This document shows positions 1 through 15,705 of a stretch of DNA of 64,000 nt, in pieces. A program made the translations under genes and the position numbers. The notes below the pieces were generated by a model, which was given only the letters and a program-made list of their open reading frames with translations, was not told where the DNA came from and did no database searches. This DNA is from Trichoplax sp. H2 (lineage: Eukaryota; Placozoa; Uniplacotomia; Trichoplacea), in NCBI GenBank assembly GCA_003344405.1, contig NOWV01000002.1:186001-250000 (forward strand), written 5' to 3'. Numbering within the stretch: position 1 is the stretch's first letter; every line of letters starts with the position of its first letter.

Positions 1-621
1 AATAGGCTATTACAGATTGCAAACCCTCACAATCAGACCTAATAATACTATTACATAAACTGCCTAATAACTAGCCAACATTAGCGTAGAAATACCTATT
101 TTCTACTGCTTATAATTGTTATTTACAATTTACAATTCCATTGTACCCATTCATTCATGCTTTCTACACTGGCGATAAAAAATTGAAGAAATAGAACTCT
201 TAGTACTTGAATCTTTAATTTTTTATGCTATAACGAGAGTTCTTGGATTAAAATATCTGAACCCATAGATGTAAAAAAGCTATTCTGTAATATTCTAATT
301 TAAACTTTAAAGCCTTTTCGAATTTCTATATTACATTAACTTGCTATCTCAAGGCTGGACTTTTATAAATCACTATACGATAATTCTCTCCATTTTCAAA
401 TCGTCATCTTACTCGTACATTCAGTAGTAATGTATGTAAGATAGTTAAATAGTATTATTTATATATGGTATTAATAATTTTAGTTAAATCTCCTAGTTAT
501 AGATTCGTATGCGAACAATGAATAGATTACCTTAAATGCAAATTTTTACAATTACACTATAATTAATAGTTACTAGGCTTTAAAGCCTAACAGAGCCCTA
601 TTGAAACTATTTCTATTATAG
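1..621. other. AT-rich sequence upstream of the first visible NEK11 exon
   Basis: No convincing exon is visible on either strand. The first recognisable kinase exon begins at 622 with an acceptor (ttatag) and starts inside kinase subdomain II. This stretch is therefore most likely an intron of the NEK11-like gene, and the exon with the glycine-rich loop lies to the left of the window. Confidence 0.5.
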
Positions 622-4732
<4,111 letters not shown>

Positions 4733-6041
4733 CTACAAATTTTAGCTATATGTACAATATTGATTAGTGATTATACCCATTTCTTTACAATTTTAATAAT
4801 GCTATTTCTTTCTTATTTCTAAAATGGAGGATGCATATACGTATATATCGGTAGCTATGCTATGATCATACTAGATTGTAAATATTGAAACAGTATTTCA
4901 TTATACTGTTTTCCTTTTCATGAGCAGTATATTTGAGTCGGCCAATTTCAGTTAATAGATACTTATCTAATGATACGGCTTAATAAACACCTATGCTTAT
5001 TTAATTAATGAACTCTTCAGATTGTATATCGAATATAATCCAACTGAAAGAAAACTATCGCCGTCTATTTTTTAACATTTATGTACGTTTTAACTATGAT
5101 CTGATTAGCTGCTGTAATCGATGGTACGATATTTTTATTATCTTGCTGTACTGTACAAATTTACGTATAACTAAAATTGGTAGATTACTTATATATTATA
5201 TGCATTTCAAGTATAAATAAAAATAAAGTTTTCTTTGTAAAATAAGTGGAATAGTAAACGGAGGTTAACCGTTTATCGTTAATAAATCACACAATCTACG
5301 TACGTAATTTAAAATTTTTAAAAGGTATTTTAACGTTATGCTTGTACGGTACTGTATTATGTATATTATACGCCTGATGTATCGCAAAATAGTCAAAGAT
5401 CAACACTTGATATAATTACTCTATGAATATACAAATGAAAGTAATTATTCTTATTGATGCATCATATTTATTTGGTTTTACTGCAGCTATTTATTGAACA
5501 TAAATGTTCAAACTGATAAATTAGTCCTAAATTATAATCTTATATAATTAACGCATACTGCCTTAAGCTATACTGGTATAATATTTCCGTTGATCAAAAA
5601 TAGCTTTTCATATTTTCTTAAAGATTCTGTTATAGAATATTATCGTATATAGCGCTACACTTCTACCAATCCCTTTAATTCCAAGTTTATAATTAATTTA
5701 TAGATTGAGATTTACACTAATAAGAAATTACTGGAAATCATAGAATAAAACCGAAGCTCATGCGATAAATAAGCGGGCTTATTGTGTATGAACACGGTGA
5801 ATACAGGATCACTATAAAGGCAAATTCCCTACACCCATACATCCAACAATGAATTGCATGTAATTAATGCGCTTCAATTATAGAGAAACATTAAAATTTA
5901 TACTGGAATAATTAATCAAATTAATAATATCCTGCTCGGAACATCATATTTAAATAGCTATAATCAGCGGCACCGAGTGTACTTAGATTCTAATTACAGC
6001 AGTATCAAACATTAAAAATAATTATCATTTTCTCAATATGA
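4733..6041. other. 3'-to-3' intergenic region between NEK11 and BTBD9
   Basis: Convergent spacer. Overlapping AATAAA hexamers at 5216-5227, about 490 bases after the NEK11 stop, are a plausible polyadenylation signal. The 70-codon open frame at 5008-5220 has AT-driven composition and no recognisable family. Nothing else is supported. Confidence 0.4.
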
Positions 6042-8962
6042 CTAATCTGCATTTGTAATATTGTTGTTAGAGGCCTGAGATGGACATTCAAAGTAAGTAC
6101 AGTGAAAAACCTGTATAAAAGGGTAGATGAAGTTTTATTAATTAGATCTGATAAAAATAGGAATAAATTAACTGGATTGTTCGATGAAGCAATGTATATC
6201 ATCAGTGCGATATCAAGATAAAACTTACATCATTAACAGAGTTTTTCGTTCCGACAATTTTAATAAAGGAAACAGGTTTAGTGTCAAATTGTAACTCCTG
6301 CCACGAGCTTTTAGGTAAGATAATTAAATAAATCAAATTTTTGTAGTAATGTCTCGAATACGAAAGATTATATTATTAAAGTAATCAATACTGCGCTTTG
6401 TAAACGAGAAAATATCGTACCGGCATTGACTGCCTTTTTGATCCTTTATACGGATCCAGTCTTCCTGATTTACGGATATCTCGACATAATAACTATACCA
6501 ACGATCGTCTAAGTCCCATAATAGAAATCTAAAACCAAAAATTATCGCTTTTTAATCTCATACTATTATAAGCCGAAAGATTTTAATGCATCATAACCAA
6601 TACGATTTTTTAAAAAGAGAATGAATGATTACAAATGCCCTAATTCTTACCGTAGAGAATTAATTAAATATGGTTGCCCGAGTTGTATAACAATGCCGCA
6701 GGGACATCCGTTTATCTGATGACATACATAACCGCAGTCCCAGTCATAGTCTTCAGAGAAAGCGCCACTTAAAAATTTGTTATTGGATCGATTAACGCCT
6801 TGTATCAGAGCTGCACCTTTGTCGTGTACGGCAATATTAGTGTTTGGTACTGTAATTAAAGAAAAATTTTAGCAATCAGATCCATACTGTAAAATACGCT
6901 TTCGCTTAGCGTTATTTACAACGATACTTTTATATTAAATCCGAATATTCTCTGTAAATTAACTAATTGTATTCACAAACCCATTAATCCATTCATATAT
7001 TCACGTATTGGCCATGATAGTTTATTTAAATAACATTCAAATGACATGACACAAAATCTTCGGTTAATAATATTTCTGCTTCCAATAACTCGAATATATC
7101 TAATAATCAAATGATATATATTAAGTTATTGTTAAATCCATTTATCTTTCAATTTCAGTACAATACTACAATTTTCATTTAAATATACGTTTACCTTACA
7201 ACAGTAGGATGAAACATCAAGTGTTGCCACGAACGACAATAATAACCACGATAATCGATGATTTCTTTCCAATTTATATTATCAGTTGAAACTTTAATGT
7301 AATAAGAATTTGATGGACTCTCTTTATCCATCAAAAGCATACGAATCATATTAACGATATATTCACGTCCTAGAGTAATTAATACTCCACCGTGGTCATC
7401 TTTTAAATCAATGTCATGATAACCTATACCATTTTGCCAATCATAACTTATTGAAATTTCTGATGGATCACGCTGATTTTCAGCTAAAATAGTAGCACCC
7501 AAAGATTTGGCGGCAACATTATTATCTTGAACTATAATTCGATGACATTTAGTTTTGATTGTTAAAGATTATTTATTAAAAGCATCAATAAAATTGATTT
7601 TATTACGAAAGTTTACCCACCGGAATACCCTCTAGGTGTTGATTCCAAATAATTATTAACATCAATATCCTGTATAGTATCAAGGATAATTTCTGGCGAG
7701 ATCAATTTTGTCTCACGAACGACAAGCAAAAGATCGCGTCGATTAATAAGATGTAATCTGATGCAGGGTATTACCTATAAGAGATTGCACAAGAATTAAA
7801 AATAACGTTAAACTAGCTAGCTTTAATTACTGTAGTATAACTATGTTAAGTTTCAGTATCTATAAACCTTCAAGATGTGTATAATCATGAACTTTTATCC
7901 AATTTACTTTGTAGAATGTAAGACACAGTTTACTTGAGCAAGGTTGTAACGTACGTTATTTAACTATTAACTTTAAGACCTCAATTAATCTCTCGTCAAA
8001 TTCTTAAATCTCAGGATACCACGATAACAATAAGCAATTTGTATTCTTGTAGATAATCAACGCTATATTCTACTTGTACAGTAAATAACTTTGTCACTGT
8101 ACGAGAGGATACGACTTACAATGTTATAATTGTAAGTACGTACTGTATATGTCACTTGTAGCTTTAGACTTAGTTAATATTATGCCCTCAATTCATATCG
8201 ACTGGTTTGAAGTGATGTAGTAAAGTAATATAACTCATTTTATTTCTTCAAGGAATGAGTGTTATAAAACGCGTTGTTTTACACAATTAGTAAATAATTA
8301 TTATTTTTACTTACATCCTCTTTATCTATTTCAGGATTTGCATTTAGCCATTGTGCCACAGAATTAAAAATGACAATTTCTTGTGTAAAAAAAGAATCTC
8401 TGGATAGCAGATCTACTAACGATGACTTGGAAAGGGTAAGGAATCCATCGGATTTCAAGACATCCTCAGCGTTAGCGTCAGCAAATTGTAGGCATTGTTG
8501 GCGTAGTGATGGAATCTCGTATAAGCCGGCAATTTCGAAAATATCGCAAGCATTCTTACCGTTTAATATCGAAGCTAGATATTTACAAATGGCTTCTTGC
8601 AACAATTCGAAGCAGTACTGATGAGCTACGGCTAAAAGATCGATTATTTCATCTTGACTGAATAAAACCAAATCCAGACCACCACTGTAAGTATAGGTTA
8701 ATAACCGATCGAAAGCTTGACTTTTAATACCATGTAACCTAATCTCACTACTTGATTGAGACTCTTTCATGCCGTTAAAGAATAAGGCTTTAAAATAATT
8801 GGACCGACATGCTAAGATGGCTTTATGACACGAAAATCGGTGCTCTTCAACGACGATAGTGATATCGGTAAATTCACCACTATCCATAAGATTTTTCAGA
8901 TCGTCAGCTAGCGATCGAATATGGCAAATTTCTGATACCGATCCAGTAGATATTTCGCACAT
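6042..8962 (-). CDS. BTBD9: BTBD9 homologue (BTB-BACK-two F5/8C-like domains)
   Basis: BTB/POZ protein; family members act as adaptors, probably for Cullin-3, and are known in neurons. Exons in transcript order: 8962-8315, 7774-7621, 7531-7195, 7099-7005, 6849-6651, 6528-6421, 6307-6229 and 6110-6042, with all phases consistent, giving 562 aa (human about 612). Exon 1 holds the BTB domain (FTDITIVVEEHRFSCHKAIL) and most of BACK. Exon 2 finishes BACK (LISPEIILDTI). Exons 3-4 encode the first discoidin-like domain (YYIKVSTDNINWKEI, then CRSWQHL), and exons 5-8 the second (DYDWDCGYVCHQ, then WYSYYVEIS). The tail ends in VFHCTYFECPSQ. The chosen ATG gives an N-terminal spacing like human BTBD9. 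An in-frame ATG at 9076 would add 38 residues with no family similarity. Confidence 0.93.
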
Positions 8963-9084
8963 GTTTTCTTTCTTGTACTGCTGTACGTACGGCCACAGTC
9001 GATGTAGAGTAGTAGAGTGCAGTTTCAAAGATATCAAGTTAGTGTTAAGTTGGTGATTGCTCCGGCAAGGACACACTAGATGGA
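8963..9084 (-). promoter_or_regulatory. BTBD9 5' region
   Basis: Short leader between the chosen BTBD9 start and the tandem repeat array. It is open in the BTBD9 frame up to an upstream ATG at 9076. No TATA or initiator motif stands out. The promoter must lie here or within the repeat array. Confidence 0.3.
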
Positions 9085-10015
9085 GTTTCCGATACGACAG
9101 GGAAAATGGATCACAATTTGCACATTACTACAGTAATTTTCTATCTATTCAAGAGAATAGCAAAATCACTTACCCTACAAGACTTAATTGTTACGCCCTT
9201 GATTTGGAAAGTTCTTCAATAAACGAAAGTATTGATTTCTGCTAGCAATGATAAGCACACAGTAGTCTATGAAATTTTGGATAAGAAAGTCGAAATGGAT
9301 TGCAATATTCACACTATTACAGCGATTTTTCTATCTACTCAAGAGAATGGCATAATCACTTACCCTACAAGACTGAATTCTTGCGCTCTTGATTTGGAAA
9401 AGTTCTACACTGGCAATTATAGCAGAAAATAGTGTATTGATTTCTGCCAACAATGATAACCACACTATTCGTATGGTCTGTGAAATTGTGAGTAAGACAG
9501 TCGAAATGGATCGCAATTTGCACTCTACTACAGCGATTTTTCTATCTAGTCAAGAGAATAGCATAATCATTTACCCTACAAGACTGAATTCTTGCGCTCT
9601 TGATTTGGAAAAGTTCTACACTAGCAATTATAGCAGAAAATAGTGTGTTGATTTCTGCCAACAATAATAAACACACTACTCGTATGGTCTGTGAAATTTC
9701 GATACGACGAGGAAAATGCATCATAATTTGTACATTACTACAGTAGCTTTTTCCCTCTATTCAAGAGAACAGCATAATTACTTACCCTACAAGATTTAAT
9801 CGTTGCGTTCTTCACTGGCAATTCCAGCGGAAAATATGAATTTCTGCCCAGCTATGATAAACACTCACTGTGGTCTGAAATTTTCGATATGACAGGCAAA
9901 ATACATCACAATTTACACGTTACTATAGTAATTTTTCCATCTATTCAAGAGAAAAGCCCAATCCTTTACCCTACAAGACTTCTTTCTTGTGCTCTTGATG
10001 AGGAAAACTTCTTCA
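9085..10015. repeat. Diverged tandem repeat, about 180-211 bp unit, five copies
   Basis: A unit carrying the blocks TTTCTATCTATTCAAGAGAA, CTTACCCTACAAGACT, CTTGATTTGGAAAAGTTCT and TGATTTCTGCCAACAATGAT recurs with anchors near 9101, 9291, 9501, 9711 and 9891. Spacings are about 190, 210, 210 and 180 bases. The two central copies are the most alike. Short open frames inside it (9331-9724) just repeat with the unit and are not treated as genes. Confidence 0.85.
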
Positions 10016-10259
10016 CCGGTGATTATAAATGGAAGAAATGATAATTAAATTCAACATTTTGAGCAATGTTGTTATTGGGGCTAGGCAGCAATTTCTGAAT
10101 GGATGATTGCAGCCACTGACAGCCACGACTGACTGACTGTCAGTGTTATACTGTTCTACTGTGCTGTAGTGTGCAGCACGGTATCGGACAAAGGGCCAGA
10201 AAGACGCTCCGAGAAAGACTTGTTCAGTATGAGAAGACACCAATTCAAGATGTCGGAAG

Positions 10260-12270
10260 ACGATCATGCCAACCAAGGATGGGATAGTATAGAAATATTA
10301 GCCGGAAATGACGTATAATGCACAAGAATTTAGAAATGGAGATTTTCTAGGGTAGAATGGCGGGAAAGTAAAAATATGAATTAAAAGCAATCTTCAATCG
10401 AGTATAATTTGCAATGGGAAGTATTTCCTGACTGGGATAGTGTAGAAATGAATGAAAATGGCGAATAATATTATTGAGGATAATTTGGAACGGTTGATTT
10501 TCTACGGTAGAATGGCGGAAAGCGTAAAATATGAATGAAAAGCAATCTTCAATCGAGTATAATTTGCGATGGGAAGTTTTTCCTGACTGGGATAGTGTAA
10601 AAATGATGAACAATATAATTGAGGATAATTTGGAACGGTTGATTTCCTATGGTAGAAAATGGCGGAAAGCGTAAAATATGAATTAAAAGCTATAATTTGG
10701 AAAGGGAAATTTTTCCTGACTGGGATGGTATAGAAATGAATGAAAATGGCGAATAATATAATTGAGGATAATTTGGAACGGTTGATTTCCTATGATAGAA
10801 TGGCGGAAAGCGTAAAATATGAATTAAAAGCAATATTCAATCGAGTATAATTTGCAATGGGAAATTTTTCCTGACTGGGATGGTGTAGAAATGAATGAAA
10901 ATGACGAATAATATAATTGAGGATAATTTGGAACGGTTGATTTTCTACAGTAGAATGGCGAAAAGCGTATAATATGAATTAAAAGCAATCTTCAATCGAG
11001 TATAATTTGGAAAATGAAATTTTTCCTGACTGGGATAGTGTAGAAATGAATGAAAATGACGATAACTTGGAGATTTCCTGACTAGAGATAGTGTAAAAAT
11101 AGCAACTGGAAATGACGAAGAATGAAATATAATTACAAATTGAGACTTTTTCTGATTGGGATAGTGTAAAAATACGAACTGAAAATACCCATAAATCGCG
11201 TATAATTTGGAAATGGAGATTTTTCCTGACTGGACATTCCAATGGTGTAAAATGATGAACTAGAAATGACCAATAATCGGATATAACTTGAAATTAAAAG
11301 ATTTTTCCAGCGTAGGATAGTTAAAATAAACAGGAATAATTTCCTAGAAATCACCAAGAATCAAGTATAACTTGAAAATGGAGATTTTTCTAGAGTACGA
11401 TCGTGCCAAATTAAATAGAAACTGGAATTATCCAAGAATCGAATATAATTAATTTAGAAATGGAGACTTTTCCTGACTTGGATAGTGTAAAAATATGAAG
11501 GGAAAATAATCTTGAATCGAGTATCATTTGGAAATGGCGATTTTTCTTAGCTGGAATCGGTAAAAGTATGAACTGAAAAGGATGAAGAAGCGAGTATAAT
11601 TCGAAAATGGCAATTTCTCAGAGTAGGATAGTATCGAAATAAATAGGAAGTGTAAATGACGAAGAAATCGGGTGTAGCATGGAAATTAACCATAAACGAC
11701 GTATAATCCAATATCAATTTGGAAATAACGATTTTTCAGTTTCAGTGGGTATCAAATGGCCTCTGTATCACATATTTATGTTAACTGAAAACCAAGTATA
11801 ACTTAGGAATGGATGATTTTTCAGTTTTAGTCGGCATCAATGGCTCTTTGTGTCATATTATGATTAAATGTAGCAACATATTGTGTCTAGTGTTCAATAT
11901 TAGCTGGAAATGGCGTGCCAGAATAATCGAATAGAGCTTGCAAATAGATTATCCAGAGTGAGGTAGCATAAAAATATTGCTGGAAGCAACTTCAGTAATT
12001 GACTATAAAAAAAATGGCAATTTTCCAATTGCAGTGAGGTAATATGTCATATGTAATTTACTCATGTAGACTGATTAAAAATGACGTATCAATTGTATGA
12101 TAGAAGAGGGATTTGGAAATGACAATTTCCAGTTGGGGTAGGTATCAATGGCTCTCTGTAAGAATCGACTTCTATTAGTAGTTTCTACTAAATGAAAACG
12201 ACATACTGTATCATGCAGTCTATCTTTGTAAATGTTGATTTTCTAGTTTCAGCGGGCATCAATGGCTCTC
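10260..12270. repeat. Second degenerate tandem array, about 145 bp units decaying to the right
   Basis: Blocks such as TTTTTCCTGACTGGGATAGT, ATTGAGGATAATTTGGAACG and AATCGAGTATAATTTGGAAA recur. The ATTGAGGATAATTTGG anchor sits at 10473, 10618, 10761 and 10916 (spacing 145, 143 and 155 bases). To the right the units become shorter and more diverged, with only the AATTTGGAAATGGAGATTTTT core visible to about 12270. No terminal inverted repeat, transposase frame or target-site duplication was seen. Confidence 0.8.
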
Positions 12271-15200
12271 CGTGATATTGATAATATTAAAGCCTTTAAA
12301 AGTGCTTGAAACGATGAAGAAAATTGCCCTTTTAGGCCTTCTCACGAGCAAAGAGTGGTACTCGAAATACCCAAGTCCAAACTGATTTACTATAAAAACC
12401 GTATTTTACCAGCTTGAATCATTTGAGCACATTTTATGAAGAGTTTTTTCATTCATTGCATTCATTCAACTCGGTATCCATTTTGTTTTTTTAATATGGG
12501 AGGAGGAAGAGAACATTGAAAGCTAGGCACCAGCCAACGGTAGTTCTACAGATTACGGTACTCAATTTTCCCCCAAAGTCCTTTTACTTTCGTTATACGG
12601 TAGTTATTCTATAGCGTGCCACTTTAATATAGATCTAATCTTCCACGACACTATTAGTTTTATTCAATTTAACAAACACATACAGTCCAAACAATATTTC
12701 ATTCTCGAAATCTTTTTTATTCATCGTATACATTGTCGTTGAAGATTCATCAATTTCCTCTCGTTCGATGATCCAATGGAATATTGCTATATAAAGATTT
12801 CTTTCAATATTTTTTAATCATTCATTATTGAAAGCTTTAACTTTTATGCACGTGCGAAACTAAAATTCTCACTGAACTTGACCAGTAATAAAAGAATAAA
12901 GAAAAAATAGGGAAGGCAAATAGAGTGCATCACATTAGCAACAGGATATTCAGATGTATACTAACATAGTTCTACTTAACTCACTGTAAAAAGGAAACAT
13001 CGGCCTTGTAGAGTATTGTCAGAGCTAGGATGTTCTGTACTACATATCGTAAGATAACTCTTCTTAAGTTGATCTCTGTAAAAGAAATGGAAATATCGTC
13101 GTAGTAGCACATTTTTCAGTAAGATAGAGTAAAATAATTCTAGAGATTACTACTGGAAAAAAAAATGTAAAACATCAGGTTTATTAATCCACTAAAATGT
13201 CGTTAAATGTTGATTTATAGTCTATTCGATAAGCTACGATAACGGCTATAAAAAATCATATCTCTCTATAAGCAGCCTCTATAGAATTAATAAAATTTCC
13301 AATTTTTAATACAAATTTTTAAACTCTTTGATCTCCACAGCCGCTAATAGAATGTAATAGGTTAGCGGAAGTCCATTCTGTTTTTAGTATTTAAGATGGC
13401 TTTATTGAACTCAACTTGATCACTAATTAATATAAAATAAATCATACATCAGTTTAGTATAATGAGATGGAGAAAAATGATACCATGAGTGAGCGATTGG
13501 AATAAAATTTCAAAGCCTCGCCTCAATCAATGTTATTCATTAACAAGATTTCTATAACTAATTCTACGATATTTTCTACCCAAGAATTATAAACAAAAGT
13601 TTAGATTCTTAGTGGAGGACACTAAATAAGACAGTAATTGTCTTTAATTACAAAAATAAATTCGACTAATTTTTATTTAGTGATCCATTACTCTATTAAT
13701 TCCAAACTGTAACATTTACTTATTACGAAAGATTCGGAATAAAATTTGACTGAATAATTAAATACAATCATAAAGATACATGTAATAAAAGTCTTCAAAT
13801 TCCTGCGTGAGGGTTAGACTTGAATATTTTATTAATATAGCTTCCATTCAGCTAGAATAGGAGAATAGTAAGAATTAGTAATCAAGACTGTACTAATTCT
13901 AAAATATTCGCTTGTTATTAAAGGCTCTGAATAGACTTTGATGGAATAATTAAATACAATTACACATAAGATCTATCATATATAGACACATTGATATAGT
14001 ATTCAAATTTTCTGTACATAGATTAGAGTTAAAAAAAGATTTTGTTAATGTGGATTTCATTTTAGCGAGAATGAGTGATCTGATTTAAAGTAAGCTTGAG
14101 TAATACAGGCATGGTGCTAGTGCGAAATATTTCAAGGCGATACTCATAATAATACTTATATAGCAACGGATGTATATAGCTCTATCGTTAAAACTAAAAT
14201 CCACGCATTTCCATCTTCGTGTCTATAATGTATAAGCTGGAATGTGCCTTCCTTTTACCGAATAAATCTTGGTCATTATCTAATTAGATAGGTTAACTTA
14301 AGCCCTAAATTTAAAGTACAGATAATTCTGATATTTCATACTGTATAATTCTGCCTTTAAAGAAATTGTATCAGTCCACTGCAAGGGCGACTAATTATAT
14401 AAAATTATACCATTGATTGATTAATCTTTTGCAAGCTTACTTTTAATGAATAGTGTTTATTAGCAGAAATATCCATATTAACAACAAAAAATACGGACCA
14501 CAATTATACTAATACGAGACAATCATGTTTTTGAAAGTATTTATAATTATGATTCTTAGAATTACTGTAATTTAAAAATAGTTTACTGTTTTTCTTAATA
14601 GGAATGACGATTTGATTGGTTATACTCGTACAGACAGCTTAATTGTTATCGCATCGACATTGATTGACAGTTAATAAACGTAAATTGATTCTCAGACTGC
14701 ACAAAATTAAATTAATTTTTCTTGGCAATAAATGCAAGGGTGACGATAACCAAACAGGCCTGGCGTTAAAGCATCTACAATTTTGTCAATTTACCTGATC
14801 ATTTTTTGATGGTTTAATTGTATTACAACGATGACATTCGTCACGTATTTAATTAAAAATCAGAAACTCAATAACAATTTTGAATTCGAATTTCCTTATT
14901 GGTGTTCATATGATTATTTTTGATTACCTTAAGATCATCATCGCAAGATAAATAAGTATAAATCTGTTATATTGTGCATCTAAGGGTAATTTTATAAAAT
15001 TAGTGAAAGTTTCAACAAGGTTCACGCTAAAAGAAGGATAGCAAAAACCTGCATCATGTTAAATCAGTAGCATTTTTTCTCGGGTAACTCTTCCTGTGTC
15101 CAACAGAATTACAATTTATGGCACTTTACAATATAATCGATGGTGAACGATGTACTGTATATTTATTATAAACGTAATAAGACATACTAATCAGTGCTAG

Positions 15201-15705
15201 TAATAAAATAAAATAAATATGATTTTAGCCACTGTACAGTAAATAATTTGATCTTTACAAAGTACATATAGTATAATTTTTACACTTACACAATAAAATG
15301 AAATGAATTACAGTAATATTCCTAATAAATGACTTCTATAATCCCTGATAATTTTGAGTTACGCGTATAAACTTAAAATACAAACGTCATTACTCTTGAC
15401 TGCTTACGATTGCGGAGTAATAAAAACTTAGCAATTAAAAGTTTTTCACTAGGGTCAACTCTTAATACAAATCTTTAGCCCTCAGTACTAAGATACATAT
15501 ACATACAGAAGTGTAAAAACATGCTCTTTACAGTAAAACGGAATCAGTAAACTTTCTCTGGTCTGATCAACAAACGTATAACTGATGATAATACAAATTG
15601 GAAATATGTGAAAATGTTTGTATGATATTAATCTTTCGCTCATCTTAAATAATATGCGTAATCGTAGGTGCTTTAGGCATTGCATATCGTACTGTTACTT
15701 TTAAA
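12271..15705. other. Gene-poor AT-rich intergenic region
   Basis: Read on both strands, I see no exon chain with acceptable splice sites. Open frames are short and AT-driven. The right part presumably includes the 3' UTR of WRNIP1, which ends at 15706 on the minus strand. Confidence 0.4.

Noticed and set aside
8370-9056. Plus-strand open frames of 65-83 codons
   Set aside because: They are antisense to BTBD9 exon 1, which is strongly supported.
9232-9724. Several 60-84 codon frames on both strands
   Set aside because: They recur with the tandem repeat period and are products of the repeat unit, not separate genes.
10979-11357. Minus-strand frames rich in F, S and I
   Set aside because: They lie in the second repeat array; similarity between them reflects the repeat.
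9085-12270. Regular repeats considered as a CRISPR array
   Set aside because: Units are 145-210 bp, diverged, without short identical repeats and unique spacers, and the genome is eukaryotic.
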